From: Vibrio splendidus
GTDB lineage: Bacteria > Pseudomonadota > Gammaproteobacteria > Enterobacterales > Vibrionaceae
Assembly: GCF_024347615.1 (NCBI RefSeq)
Contig: NZ_AP025508.1
Span: forward strand, 930,001-994,000
Length of the DNA stretch: 64,000 bases
Reading direction: 5' to 3'
The notes below the pieces were generated by a model. It was not told the origin of the DNA. It saw only the letters and a program-made list of their open reading frames with translations, and searched no databases. Both the position numbers and the translations under genes were made by a program. The stretch's first letter is position 1; each line of letters starts with the position of its first letter. Shown here one piece after another: positions 46,157 through 55,618 of this stretch.

Positions 46157-48337
46157 ATGAGCTACGATTTAGACGAAGATATTCTTCAGGACTTTTTAGT
46201 CGAAGCAGGAGAGATCCTTGAACTCCTATCAGAACAACTGGTAGAGCTTGAGAATAACCCTGACGACAAAGACCTATTAAATGCTATTTTCCGTGGTTTC
46301 CATACAGTAAAAGGTGGTGCTGGTTTCCTAGCATTGACTGAGCTGGTGGATACTTGTCATGGTGCTGAGAATGTGTTCGACATTCTACGAAACGGCCAGC
46401 GCAGCGTAACATCAGGTTTGATGGATACGATGCTGCAGGCTCTAGATACAGTTAATGTACAGTTTCAAGCCGTGCAAGATCAGGAACCTTTAGTGCCTGC
46501 TGATCAAGCTTTATTGGATGAACTTCACCGCCTCTGTAAACCACAGTCTGCCGATGAAGCTGCTCCAGTAGAAGCCCCAGCACCAGTAATCACTGAACCC
46601 GTTTTTGAAGCGCCTGCTGAACCGATCGTCGAAAGCGCAAGCATTAGTGCATCTTCAGTGGATGATATCTCTGAAGATGAGTTTGAGCGTCTGCTTGATG
46701 AGCTTCATGGTAAAGGTGGTTCACCAACAGCATCTTCTGTACCAACACCGCCGCCAGCTCCTGTTGCTCCTCAGCCAGTTGCTGAGAGTGGTGATATTAC
46801 TGATGACGAATTCGAAAAGTTATTAGATGAACTGCATGGCGCGGGCAAGAGCCCGACGGCAGTAGGTTCACCGCCTCCTCCTCCGCCAGCACCTTCTTCC
46901 GCACCCGTTTCGGCGATGTCTGAAGGTGATGACCTGATGAGCGACGAAGAGTTTGAGAAGCTACTAGACCAGTTACATGGTTCAGGTAATGGACCAACTA
47001 TTGAAGAGCTAGATGCAGCAACTAAACCTGCTGCAGCGAAGCCTATTGCTCCAGTGCCGGCTCCACAGGCAGCACCTAAGCCTCAGCCATCTGCACCGGT
47101 CGCTGTTAAAGAAGCACCAGCGAAAGCTGAAGTTAAAGCGCCAGCGAAGAAACAACAAGCCGACGCTACAGTTCGTGTCGACACGTCAACACTGGATACC
47201 ATCATGAATATGGTGGGTGAGCTGGTGTTGGTTCGTAATCGACTTGTGAGCCTTGGCTTAAACAGTAACGATGAAGAGATGGCAAAAGCTGTCTCGAATT
47301 TAGATGTTGTTACCGCAGACCTCCAAGGTGCGGTAATGAAGACTCGTATGCAGCCGATCAAGAAAGTTTTTGGTCGTTTCCCACGAGTTGTCCGCGACCT
47401 TGCTCGTAGTTTGAAGAAAGACATTGTTCTTGAAATGCGCGGGGAAGAAACGGATCTTGATAAGAATTTAGTTGAAGCACTTGCCGATCCACTGATTCAC
47501 TTAGTGAGAAACTCTGTGGATCACGGTATTGAAATGCCTGAAGCCCGTATTGCGGCTGGCAAATCACAAACGGGTAAAGTGATTCTATCTGCCTCGCAAG
47601 AAGGTGACCATATTGAACTGGCTATCGTTGATGACGGTGGCGGTATGGACCCTGATAAGCTTCGTGCTATTGCGGTTAAACGCGGTCTGATGGATGAAGA
47701 TGCAGCGTCTCGCTTATCAAACAAAGAGTGTTTCAATCTTATTTTTGCCCCTGGCTTTTCAAGCAAGGAGCAGATCTCGGATATCTCTGGTCGTGGTGTA
47801 GGTATGGACGTTGTGAAAACAGCGATCAACACACTGAATGGCTCGATTGATATTGATTCAGAGATGGGACAAGGCACCAAGATCACGATCAAGGTTCCAT
47901 TGACGCTGGCGATTCTACCAACCTTGATGGTCGGTGTTGCCGGACATCCATTTGCATTGCCACTGGCTTCTGTAAACGAGATCTTCCACCTAGATTTAAG
48001 CCGCACAAACGTGGTTGATGGCCAGCTGACGATTATCGTTCGCGATAAGTCTATTCCGTTGTTCTACTTGCAAAACTGGCTGGCACCTAAAGCGGGTATT
48101 GTGGAATTGCGTAAAGGACACGGCCATGTTGTTATCGTACAACTTGGTAGCCAACGTGTTGGTTTTGTTGTTGATACGCTTATTGGCCAAGAAGAAGTTG
48201 TTATCAAACCACTTGATAAACTACTACAGGGCACGCCAGGAATGGCAGGCGCGACAATTACAAGTGATGGACACATTGCATTGATTCTAGATGTGCCGGA
48301 CTTGTTGAAGCAGTACGCAGCTGCGTCAAGAATTTAA
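46157..48337 (+). CDS. cheA: CheA, chemotaxis histidine kinase, with repeated polar-localisation linker
   Basis: Kinase of the main array, 726 residues. The P1 domain has phospho-His49 in [10 protein letters not shown]. Instead of a simple linker, residues about 140-330 are Pro/Ala-rich and hold three copies of an acidic motif, [15 protein letters not shown], at residues 172, 215 and 262. P3 starts near 335 ([19 protein letters not shown]), then the ATPase ([27 protein letters not shown]) and a CheW-like P5. The linker corresponds to the LID region that binds ParP in Vibrio. parC and parP lie just downstream. Confidence 0.96.
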   Translation: MSYDLDEDILQDFLVEAGEILELLSEQLVELENNPDDKDLLNAIFRGFHTVKGGAGFLALTELVDTCHGAENVFDILRNGQRSVTSGLMDTMLQALDTVNVQFQAVQDQEPLVPADQALLDELHRLCKPQSADEAAPVEAPAPVITEPVFEAPAEPIVESASISASSVDDISEDEFERLLDELHGKGGSPTASSVPTPPPAPVAPQPVAESGDITDDEFEKLLDELHGAGKSPTAVGSPPPPPPAPSSAPVSAMSEGDDLMSDEEFEKLLDQLHGSGNGPTIEELDAATKPAAAKPIAPVPAPQAAPKPQPSAPVAVKEAPAKAEVKAPAKKQQADATVRVDTSTLDTIMNMVGELVLVRNRLVSLGLNSNDEEMAKAVSNLDVVTADLQGAVMKTRMQPIKKVFGRFPRVVRDLARSLKKDIVLEMRGEETDLDKNLVEALADPLIHLVRNSVDHGIEMPEARIAAGKSQTGKVILSASQEGDHIELAIVDDGGGMDPDKLRAIAVKRGLMDEDAASRLSNKECFNLIFAPGFSSKEQISDISGRGVGMDVVKTAINTLNGSIDIDSEMGQGTKITIKVPLTLAILPTLMVGVAGHPFALPLASVNEIFHLDLSRTNVVDGQLTIIVRDKSIPLFYLQNWLAPKAGIVELRKGHGHVVIVQLGSQRVGFVVDTLIGQEEVVIKPLDKLLQGTPGMAGATITSDGHIALILDVPDLLKQYAAASRI

Positions 48338-48350
48338 TTTAAGGATAAAT

Positions 48351-49472
48351 ATGGCGATTAAAGTATTAGTCGTTGATGATTCGAGTTTTTTTCGTCGTCG
48401 CGTTAGCGAGATCATCAACTCAGAGGCTCGCCTAGAAGTCATTGATGTAGCAGTAAACGGTAAAGAAGCGGTTGAGAAAGCGAAACAGCTGAGACCTGAC
48501 GTAATCACGATGGACATCGAAATGCCTGTCATGGACGGCATCACAGCCGTTCGTGAAATCATGGCTGCGTCGCCAACGCCTATTTTAATGTTTTCATCGC
48601 TAACGCATGATGGTGCGAGAGCAACGTTAGATGCGTTAGACGCTGGTGCTCTAGACTTCCTACCTAAGAAGTTTGAAGACATCGCACGTAACCGTGATGA
48701 TGCTGTCGCATTGCTTCAACAACGTGTGATTCAGATTGCAGCAAAGCGTGCGTTTATGCGCCGTGCTCCGATTGCGCCACGAGCTACAGCTACACCAGCA
48801 ACAACTTCAACACCATTGCGCCAACCGATTTCAGCAGCAGCTTCAGCAGTGAAACCAGCGGTTGCATCAACGGCGAAATTCAGAGCTTCGGGTAAAAAGT
48901 ATCAATTAACTGCAATTGGTACCTCTACAGGTGGCCCGGTTGCACTACAGAAAATTTTGACGCGCATCCCTGCACACTACCCACATCCGATTGTGTTAGT
49001 TCAGCATATGCCAGCAACGTTCACCGCCGCTTTTGCTAGCCGACTGAATACCTTATGCAAGATTGAGGTTCGCGAAGCACAAGACGGAGATGTGTTGAAA
49101 CCTGGAGTGGCTTATCTTGCTCCTGGTGGTAAACAAATGATGGTTGACGGCCGTGCAGGATCTGCTCGCTTAAGAATTCTCGATGGCGGCGACCGAATGA
49201 ATTACAAACCTTGTGTGGATGTAACCTTCGGCTCTGCAGCGAAGATCTACGGTGACAAAGTCTTGTCTATGATACTGACCGGTATGGGCGCTGATGGTCG
49301 AGAAGGTTCGCGTATGTTAAAAACTGCGGGCTCGACAATCTGGGCGCAAGACGAAGATAGCTGTGTTGTATATGGTATGCCTCAAGCTGTAGCAAAAGCT
49401 GGCATTTCTACTGAAGACCTCCCTCTAGACCGCATTGCGGAAAGGATTTTGGTTGAAGTTGGGTTAGCTTAG
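48351..49472 (+). CDS. cheB: CheB, receptor methylesterase
   Basis: Removes methyl groups from receptors when phosphorylated by CheA. The receiver domain has Asp55 in [11 protein letters not shown]. An Ala/Thr/Pro linker (about 140-185) leads to the esterase domain with the catalytic Ser192 in GTSTGGP, His in VQHMPATF and Asp in [11 protein letters not shown]. The 373 residues are typical. Confidence 0.96.
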   Translation: MAIKVLVVDDSSFFRRRVSEIINSEARLEVIDVAVNGKEAVEKAKQLRPDVITMDIEMPVMDGITAVREIMAASPTPILMFSSLTHDGARATLDALDAGALDFLPKKFEDIARNRDDAVALLQQRVIQIAAKRAFMRRAPIAPRATATPATTSTPLRQPISAAASAVKPAVASTAKFRASGKKYQLTAIGTSTGGPVALQKILTRIPAHYPHPIVLVQHMPATFTAAFASRLNTLCKIEVREAQDGDVLKPGVAYLAPGGKQMMVDGRAGSARLRILDGGDRMNYKPCVDVTFGSAAKIYGDKVLSMILTGMGADGREGSRMLKTAGSTIWAQDEDSCVVYGMPQAVAKAGISTEDLPLDRIAERILVEVGLA

Positions 49473-49482
49473 GTAAATCGAA

Positions 49483-50265
49483 ATGATTGTTTGGAGTGTT
49501 GCAAACCAAAAAGGTGGTGTTGGTAAAACGACCTCGACCGTGACCCTAGCAGGTTTACTTGCGTTGAAGGGGCACCGTGTTCTGTTGGTTGATACTGACC
49601 CGCATGCATCACTAACCACCTATCTGGGTTACGACTCAGATACGGTGGAATCGAGTCTGTTTGATCTATTTCAGTTGCGTGAGTTTAACGCGCCGACAGT
49701 AAGACCTTTGATTTTACAAACGGAAGTCGAAGGTATCGATATTATTCCCGCGCACATGTCTTTGGCAACATTAGACCGTGTGATGGGAAATCGAAGCGGT
49801 ATGGGGTTGATCTTGAAGCGTGCTTTAGCCGCTTTGAAAGACGACTATGACTATGTGCTTATCGATTGTCCGCCGATCTTGGGTGTGATGATGGTCAACG
49901 CATTGGCTGCCAGTGACCGTATTTTGATTCCGGTACAGACTGAGTTTTTGGCAATGAAGGGCTTAGAGCGCATGATTCGCACTTTGGCTATCATGCAGAA
50001 GTCTCGCAAAACACCGTTTAAGGTGACGATTGTCCCAACGATGTACGACAAGCGAACTAAAGCATCACTGCAAACATTAACTCAGCTAAAAGAAGATTAT
50101 CCAAATCAAGTTTGGACATCCGCTGTGCCGATAGACACTAAGTTTCGAGATGCTAGCCTAAAGCGCTTACCAGCATCTCATTTTGCATCGGGTAGTCGTG
50201 GCGTATTTGCTTACAAACAGCTGCTTATTTATCTCGAAAGGCTGGCGATAAATGAGCGCGAATAA
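49483..50265 (+). CDS. parC: ParC, ParA-like ATPase for polar chemotaxis arrays
   Basis: MinD/ParA-family ATPase that places the chemosensory array at the cell pole in Vibrio. The Walker A box NQKGGVGKTT has Lys11 and Lys16, followed by LLVDTDPHASLT and DYVLIDCPP. The 260 residues match. It is not a plasmid partition gene: it lies between cheB and parP, overlapping parP by 14 bases. Confidence 0.93.
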   Translation: MIVWSVANQKGGVGKTTSTVTLAGLLALKGHRVLLVDTDPHASLTTYLGYDSDTVESSLFDLFQLREFNAPTVRPLILQTEVEGIDIIPAHMSLATLDRVMGNRSGMGLILKRALAALKDDYDYVLIDCPPILGVMMVNALAASDRILIPVQTEFLAMKGLERMIRTLAIMQKSRKTPFKVTIVPTMYDKRTKASLQTLTQLKEDYPNQVWTSAVPIDTKFRDASLKRLPASHFASGSRGVFAYKQLLIYLERLAINERE

Positions 50266-51352
50266 AGAATCAACAATGGCGCGATCAAGTTTATCAAGTG
50301 AACAAGCACTTGATGATTACTTTACTGCGCTGTTAGGTGATGAAATGCTGGATTCTGACGAATTTTTTGTTGACGAGACCAGCGATGAGCCAGAGCCAGA
50401 GCCCAAACATTCGAGTTACTCGACTTATGCCGAGTTACGAGAAGCTGAATTTGAAGTGCCCAATCTGGAAGATGTTCAAAAATTACTGAGCCGCTTAGAA
50501 GCGACGAACGTGGTTGATGAACTGAATCTTGATGAATTAATGGATCAGAACACGCAGAAAATCGCTCAGCAAGCAGACATGCAAATGTTTGATGCGGCGG
50601 TGGAATCCGTTCAGCTTTCTGTAGAACCTGAGATTCAAGGTTGGAACCTCCCAGAGTCAGATTCATCAATGGTTGTTGAACGACCTGTTGAACGACCAAT
50701 TGAGCAGCAAGCCGAGTCTCCAATAGCTGAAGAGTCACCAATAGCTGAAGAGTCACCAATAGCTGAAGAGTCGCACGTTGAAGCTCAGCAAGACGGAACT
50801 CACACTGAAGAGTCAGAAATTGAATCTATCAGTGAACCCGAAGTTGAGCTTGAAACTCAATCTGGCGGTATTGAACGGTTTACATCTTGGGAAACTACGG
50901 CTCGAACAGAAGATTTTCAGGTACTGTATTTTGACGTCAACGGGGTAACATTTGCTGTTCCTCTTGATGAGCTTGGTGGTATTCATCGCCTTGAAGAGCT
51001 AAGCCATTTGATTGGTAAGCCTGCTTGGTATTTAGGTTTGCAAACAAATCGAGATAGTCAGTTAGATGTGGTCGACACTGCAAAGTGGGTGATGCCTGAG
51101 AAACTAACGAATGATGAATACAAAGAAAACTATCAATATATAGTGATGCTTGGCGAAAGCTTATGGGGGCTCGCGGGGACTGAACTTAAAGGTACCGAGC
51201 TTCTTAATACAGATAAAGTTCGTTGGCGAGAAATGGCAGGTAAACGCCCATGGCTCGCTGGTATGGTAAAAGAAAAAATGTGTGCTTTGATTCATGTTGA
51301 AGCATTGATCGCCATGCTAAACGCAGGGCTAGATGTAAAAGCATTAAGCTAG
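50252..51352 (+). CDS. parP: ParP, CheW-like array localisation protein
   Basis: Partner of ParC that links the array to the polar machinery. The 366 residues have an acidic, Glu/Pro-rich N-terminal two thirds and a C-terminal CheW-like domain (about 220-355, FQVLYFDVNGVTFAVPLDEL), known as the AIF domain in V. parahaemolyticus. Start ATG 50252 has AAAGG 10 bases upstream; ATG 50276 is a weaker alternative. Three exact-length 18-base repeats encode SPIAEE units near residue 156. Confidence 0.92.
   Translation: MSANKESTMARSSLSSEQALDDYFTALLGDEMLDSDEFFVDETSDEPEPEPKHSSYSTYAELREAEFEVPNLEDVQKLLSRLEATNVVDELNLDELMDQNTQKIAQQADMQMFDAAVESVQLSVEPEIQGWNLPESDSSMVVERPVERPIEQQAESPIAEESPIAEESPIAEESHVEAQQDGTHTEESEIESISEPEVELETQSGGIERFTSWETTARTEDFQVLYFDVNGVTFAVPLDELGGIHRLEELSHLIGKPAWYLGLQTNRDSQLDVVDTAKWVMPEKLTNDEYKENYQYIVMLGESLWGLAGTELKGTELLNTDKVRWREMAGKRPWLAGMVKEKMCALIHVEALIAMLNAGLDVKALS
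50717..50770 (+). repeat. 18-base tandem repeat inside parP
   Basis: Three consecutive 18-base units differ at a single position and encode SPIAEE three times. A shorter 12-base duplication encoding VERP lies about 25 bases upstream. The unit keeps the frame. Confidence 0.9.
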
Positions 51353-51396
51353 TAATAAGCATTAGGCTAACAATAAACGCATCAAGTTAATAATAG
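51341..51396 (+). repeat. Degenerate 18-20 base tandem repeat across the parP stop
   Basis: Three units, each starting GCATTA or GCATCA and ending AATAA/AATAG, occupy 51341-51358, 51359-51378 and 51379-51396. The first contains the parP stop codon, and the others fill the spacer before cheW. Confidence 0.65.
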
Positions 51397-51426
51397 TGGT
51401 CGGTAACGACGGCAAGAGGATTAAAT

Positions 51427-51921
51427 ATGTCTCATATGAGTGAAATTGAAGTAAGAAAAGACCCAACCAATGATGAAGTACTTCAATGGGTGACATTCCA
51501 GCTAGAAGAAGAAACTTACGGCATTAATGTTATGCAGGTACGTGAAGTACTTCGCTACAGTGAAATTGCTCCAGTACCGGGTGCTCCAGATTACGTTCTA
51601 GGTATTATTAACCTGCGTGGTAACGTTGTTACTGTTATCGACACTCGTTCTCGCTTTGGTTTGATGCAAGGTGAAATCACAGACAACACTCGTATCATCG
51701 TTATTGAATCTGAGCGTCAAGTCATTGGCATTCTAGTAGACAGCGTTGCTGAAGTGGTTTACCTACGTTCTTCTGAAATCGACACTACTCCAAGTGTTGG
51801 TACTGATGAAAGTGCTAAGTTCATCCAAGGTGTAAGTAACCGTGATGGCAAGCTGCTTATCTTAGTAGATCTAAACAAACTACTAAGCGAAGACGAATGG
51901 GATGAGATGGCTCACCTGTAA
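51427..51921 (+). CDS. cheW: CheW, chemotaxis coupling protein
   Basis: Couples receptors to CheA. The 164 residues comprise one CheW domain with YGINVMQVREVLRYSEI, YVLGIINLRGNVVTVIDTR and FIQGVSNRDGKLLILVDL. AAGAGGA precedes the start. The stop TAATG overlaps the start of the next gene by one base. Confidence 0.96.
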   Translation: MSHMSEIEVRKDPTNDEVLQWVTFQLEEETYGINVMQVREVLRYSEIAPVPGAPDYVLGIINLRGNVVTVIDTRSRFGLMQGEITDNTRIIVIESERQVIGILVDSVAEVVYLRSSEIDTTPSVGTDESAKFIQGVSNRDGKLLILVDLNKLLSEDEWDEMAHL

Positions 51922-52433
51922 TGTTTGAAGCGCTTCCTTTAAGCCCTGTTGCTCTGATTGCCGGAGTCGGGGTTTTTACGTTATTCATCGTGATTTTGAT
52001 TAGCAAAGTAAAACGTGCGATTCAAAAGCAGCTCGATCAGTCACGCCTGCAAGTTCGTAACTTGGACAAAGAGCTTCAAAAATCGAGCAAGCAATTGCTT
52101 GAGGTTCGCTCTGTCGTGGTTGGCCTTGGTCAGAAAGTGACGGAACAGCAAGATCTAATAAAGCACTTGAATGAACGCATTGTAGAGCTGGAACATGTTG
52201 ATACCGATGGGCGCTTGTACACGCGTGCAACGAAGATGGTTCAGCTTGGTGCAGGGATAAACGAACTGATCGAAGAGTGTGAATTACCTAAAGCTGAAGC
52301 TGAGCTGATGATGTCTCTGCAGAATAAGCTCGCGGGTAAGGAAAAAATTCCTTCGCTAAGAAGTAACCCTTCATCGTACGATGAGCAACCAGATGCACCT
52401 CATAAGCGCAGAGACCCAACTCGACGTCGTTAA
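51921..52433 (+). CDS. DUF2802-type membrane-anchored coiled-coil protein
   Basis: Protein of 170 residues with one N-terminal membrane segment (about 8-28, PVALIAGVGVFTLFIVILIS). A coiled-coil follows (about 32-95, LDQSRLQVRNLDKELQKSSK), then a small conserved C-terminal domain (ATKMVQLGAGINELIEECEL) and a basic tail. I recall this arrangement as DUF2802, which often follows cheW in gammaproteobacteria. Function is unknown. It overlaps cheW by one base, so it is translationally coupled to the chemotaxis operon, and a terminator follows. Confidence 0.85.
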   Translation: MFEALPLSPVALIAGVGVFTLFIVILISKVKRAIQKQLDQSRLQVRNLDKELQKSSKQLLEVRSVVVGLGQKVTEQQDLIKHLNERIVELEHVDTDGRLYTRATKMVQLGAGINELIEECELPKAEAELMMSLQNKLAGKEKIPSLRSNPSSYDEQPDAPHKRRDPTRRR

Positions 52434-52485
52434 ATTGAGCGCTCGCTGCGTATTGAGTAATTGATGTTTATCGTGCACTCCTCTT

Positions 52486-52512
52486 AAAAGAAGCTTCGGC
52501 TTCTTTTTTTGT
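52486..52512 (+). terminator. Rho-independent terminator of the chemotaxis operon
   Basis: A perfect 9-bp stem (52486-52494 with 52499-52507) with a TTCG loop runs into T7. It separates the che operon from ccm. Confidence 0.95.
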
Positions 52513-52711
52513 GCCTGACAGCTCTATATAGAACGATGTTTATAAGTGCTTGTATCTAAGGCAGTATCTTGTTTGTTGATGAAAATGTGTAAATTGTGAT
52601 GCGGTGGTAACAGTTTCTTACGGAGTTTGTTCTATCGAAAACGCCTAGTCCTGTTTTGTCACCATATTGGTGTGCTACTATAGCCCTTTCATTACTCGAC
52701 TAAATTTACCT

Positions 52712-53329
52712 ATGCTTGAAGTCTCAAATTTAACTGCTATTCGTGACGACAGGGTTCTATTTGAATCGTTGTCTTTTCAATTGAAACCCGGTGAGCTGGT
52801 TCAAGTTGAAGGTCGTAACGGCACTGGGAAAACGACACTCCTTAGGATTATCACCGGCTTAGGTGATCGTGATGAAGGCACTATCTCTTGGGATGGTGAG
52901 TCTATTGAAACGAGTCGAGATGTGTATCACCAAAATTTGCTTTTTCTTGGTCACCAAACTGGCGTAAAACGCGAGCTTAGTGCGTATGAGAACCTGAGCT
53001 TCTATCAATCGATTCACAGCAGTGGAACGAGTAAGGAAGAACTTTACAATGCATTGGCTCAAGTCGGCCTTGCTGGACGAGAAGACGTGCCTGCAGGTCA
53101 ACTTTCGGCGGGTCAACAGCGCCGTGTAGCATTGGCTCGTCTGTGGTTAAGTAAGCAAATGTTGTGGATTCTAGATGAACCGCTGACTGCCATTGATAAG
53201 CAGGGCGTTAAAGTTCTTGAGTCTCTTTTTTCTCAGCATGTAGACAACGGTGGCATTGTGTTATTAACCACACACCAAGATATGTTTGCTGATAGCCCGA
53301 AACTAAGAAAAATAAAGTTGGGTGAGTAA
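52712..53329 (+). CDS. ccmA: CcmA, ATPase of the heme exporter complex
   Basis: ABC ATPase that works with CcmB and CcmC to release holo-CcmE. The start is ATG 52712 ([17 protein letters not shown]), giving 205 residues; an upstream in-frame start would add 15 unrelated residues. Walker A GRNGTGKT is at 34-41, the signature [14 protein letters not shown] follows, and Walker B is LWILDEPL. It is the first gene of the ccm operon. The 200-base gap upstream must hold the promoter, but I could not define it. Confidence 0.95.
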   Translation: MLEVSNLTAIRDDRVLFESLSFQLKPGELVQVEGRNGTGKTTLLRIITGLGDRDEGTISWDGESIETSRDVYHQNLLFLGHQTGVKRELSAYENLSFYQSIHSSGTSKEELYNALAQVGLAGREDVPAGQLSAGQQRRVALARLWLSKQMLWILDEPLTAIDKQGVKVLESLFSQHVDNGGIVLLTTHQDMFADSPKLRKIKLGE

Positions 53330-53330
53330 T

Positions 53331-53999
53331 ATGATTTCTTCAATGACAACGATCATTCGACGTGAGCTGTTGATCGCATTTCGTCGCCAAGCCGATATCT
53401 TTAACCCTCTGTGGTTTTTTATCATTGTCATCACCCTTTTCCCATTGAGTATCGGCCCTGAGCCAAACCTACTTGCGCGTATCGCAGCGGGCATTGTTTG
53501 GGTTGCTGCTTTACTTTCTGCATTACTCTCTCTCGAACGATTATTCCGAGATGATTTCCAAGATGGCGCCCTCGAGCAGATGATGCTGATGCCCATCCCG
53601 TTGCAGTTGGTAGTATTGTCCAAGGTCATAGCGCACTGGTTATTGACAGGGTTACCATTAATATTGATCAGTCCGTTGTTAGCGGTACTGCTGTCCTTGG
53701 ATTTCGATACTTGGTTATCGGTGGTCTTAACGTTATTGGTTGGTACGCCTGCATTAAGCTTTATTGGTGCGATTGGTGTCGCTTTAACGGTTGGATTACA
53801 AAAAGGCGGTGTGCTGTTAAGTCTGCTTATTTTGCCGTTGTATATCCCAATTCTTATATTTGCTACATCCGCGATTGATGCGGCAGCACTAGGCGTTGCG
53901 TATAACGGACAATTAGCTGTGTTAGGGGCAATGCTAATGGGCGCAATGACGCTCACCCCATTTGCCATAAGCGCAGCGCTGAGAGTGAGTGTTAACTAG
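53331..53999 (+). CDS. ccmB: CcmB, membrane component of the heme exporter complex
   Basis: Integral membrane protein with about six helices, 222 residues from ATG 53331. A GTG three codons earlier, overlapping ccmA, is possible. Conserved parts include RRELLIAFRRQADIFNPLWF and FRDDFQDGALEQMMLMP. It forms the permease with CcmA. A 178-base gap with a large hairpin separates it from ccmC. Confidence 0.94.
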   Translation: MISSMTTIIRRELLIAFRRQADIFNPLWFFIIVITLFPLSIGPEPNLLARIAAGIVWVAALLSALLSLERLFRDDFQDGALEQMMLMPIPLQLVVLSKVIAHWLLTGLPLILISPLLAVLLSLDFDTWLSVVLTLLVGTPALSFIGAIGVALTVGLQKGGVLLSLLILPLYIPILIFATSAIDAAALGVAYNGQLAVLGAMLMGAMTLTPFAISAALRVSVN

Positions 54000-54036
54000 T
54001 TAATTATCTGATTAAAACTAGCTAACCAAGCGCTCA
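53984..54036 (+). other. Large hairpin at the ccmB stop / ccmB-ccmC spacer
   Basis: Bases 53991-54001 pair with 54016-54026 (11 bp, one mismatch). Flanking AGTGAG and CTCACT can extend the stem with a bulge. The ccmB stop codon lies inside the structure. There is no T tract. Confidence 0.45.
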
Positions 54037-54177
54037 CTTCCACTTTGTTTGTTCAGAGTGAACTAATTGAAGCTTTTAAACTCATAGAGTCACTGAAAGA
54101 GACAGTAAGCCAAATAAATTATAATAATTATAGCTGTGATAGCTGTAAGCAATATGAAGTAAGAGTGAGATTACAAC

Positions 54178-54918
54178 ATGTGGAAATGGCTCCATCCCTA
54201 TGCCAAAGCAGAAACCTCTTATCAGCTTGCTGGTAAACTTCTGCCATGGTTCTCTATCCTAGCGCTATTGTGTCTATCAGTAGGTACTGTGTGGGGGCTT
54301 GCATTTGCGCCTTCTGATTACCAACAAGGCGATAGCTTCCGTATCATCTATATCCATGTTCCGTCTGCAATTTGGTCGATGGGCGTATACATGTCGATGG
54401 CAATTGCGGCATTTATCGGCTTGGTATGGCAGGTGAGATTATCAGACATGGCGGCATTGGCTATGGCGCCTATTGGTGCTGTCTTTACCTTCATAGCGCT
54501 GCTAACCGGTGCTGTTTGGGGTAAACCAATGTGGGGTGCTTGGTGGGTTTGGGATGCGCGTTTGACCTCAGAGCTGATTCTTCTATTCCTATACTTGGGT
54601 GTGATTGCACTACACCACGCTTTTGACGACCAAAAAACCGCAGCGAAGGCAGCAGGTATTTTGGCGATCGTTGGTGTCATCAACCTACCTATCATTCACT
54701 TTTCAGTAGAGTGGTGGAATACACTTCACCAAGGCGCGACGATTACTAAGTTCGATCAGCCTTCTATTTCAAGTGACATGCTATGGCCGCTTCTTCTCAA
54801 CATCTTCGGCTTCGCCTTTTTCTTTGGTGCTGTGACTATGGTTCGTTTTAGAAACGAAATCATCAGTAAAGAAAGTCACCGTCCGTGGGTTCGTAAACTC
54901 GCGGCTGATAAAGCGTAG
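54178..54918 (+). CDS. ccmC: CcmC, heme handling protein for CcmE
   Basis: Six-helix membrane protein that presents heme to CcmE. Its 246 residues carry the tryptophan-rich WWD-type motif WGKPMWGAWWVWDARLT in a periplasmic loop, with His residues flanking it (YIHVPSAIWS, LHQGATI). It lies 14 bases before ccmD. Confidence 0.96.
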   Translation: MWKWLHPYAKAETSYQLAGKLLPWFSILALLCLSVGTVWGLAFAPSDYQQGDSFRIIYIHVPSAIWSMGVYMSMAIAAFIGLVWQVRLSDMAALAMAPIGAVFTFIALLTGAVWGKPMWGAWWVWDARLTSELILLFLYLGVIALHHAFDDQKTAAKAAGILAIVGVINLPIIHFSVEWWNTLHQGATITKFDQPSISSDMLWPLLLNIFGFAFFFGAVTMVRFRNEIISKESHRPWVRKLAADKA

Positions 54919-54932
54919 TAGGGTAGGTAATT

Positions 54933-55139
54933 ATGTATTTTGAATCTCTGAGTGATTTCTTTGCCATGGGTGGCTACGCCTCATATGTATGGAGTGCATT
55001 TGGAATCACATTCCTCGCGATGATCATTTTACTGGTCTTAAGCGTTCGTCGTGGTAAGCAATTACTAAATGAAGTACAAGCTAAGATTGATCGTCAAGCT
55101 CGTATCGATGCAGCAAAAAATATGGAGAACACTCTATGA
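54933..55139 (+). CDS. ccmD: CcmD, small heme exporter protein
   Basis: Short single-span membrane protein of 68 residues that helps release CcmE from CcmABC. The [18 protein letters not shown] segment is the family signature, and a charged cytoplasmic helix follows. It overlaps ccmE by 4 bases. Confidence 0.94.
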   Translation: MYFESLSDFFAMGGYASYVWSAFGITFLAMIILLVLSVRRGKQLLNEVQAKIDRQARIDAAKNMENTL

Positions 55140-55618
55140 ACCCAAGACGTAAAAAGAGGCTGGGCATTGTCTTAGCGATCTTTTTTGGTATCAGTGCAAC
55201 TGTTGGATTAATGGTTTATGCGCTTAACCAGAACATGGATCTGTTCTACACGCCAACTGAGCTTGTTAACGGCAAAGACGGCAAGAAACCTGAAGTTGGC
55301 CAACGTCTGCGTATTGGTGGCATGGTTGTAGTCGGTTCTGTAAGCCGTGACAACGAATCACTACGTGTAAGCTTTGACTTGAAAGATGTTGGTCCTAAAG
55401 TAACGATTTTATACGATGGCATTCTTCCTGATCTTTTCCGTGAAGGGCAAGGTATTGTTGCTCAAGGCGTTCTGAAAGATGCGACAACAATTGAAGCTTT
55501 CGAAGTCTTAGCGAAACACGATGAAGAGTACATGCCTTCTGAAGTTGCTGAAGCAATGAAGAAAACCCATGAGCCAATGCAGTACTCGACAGAACAAAAA
55601 GAAGGAAGTGCTCAATGA
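55136..55618 (+). CDS. ccmE: CcmE, periplasmic heme chaperone
   Basis: Membrane-anchored chaperone that carries heme covalently. The 160 residues have an N-terminal anchor ([20 protein letters not shown]), an OB-fold domain and the heme-binding His128 in [10 protein letters not shown], with the usual Tyr four residues on. It overlaps ccmD and ccmF by 4 bases each. Confidence 0.96.
   Translation: MNPRRKKRLGIVLAIFFGISATVGLMVYALNQNMDLFYTPTELVNGKDGKKPEVGQRLRIGGMVVVGSVSRDNESLRVSFDLKDVGPKVTILYDGILPDLFREGQGIVAQGVLKDATTIEAFEVLAKHDEEYMPSEVAEAMKKTHEPMQYSTEQKEGSAQ

Noticed and set aside
49483-50265. ParA-like gene as sign of a plasmid or integrated element
   Set aside because: It sits inside the chemotaxis operon next to parP, the known Vibrio ParC arrangement, and no ParB or integrase is present.
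54045-54236. 63-codon open frame overlapping the ccmC start
   Set aside because: It overlaps ccmC, lacks a ribosome site and has no recognisable features.
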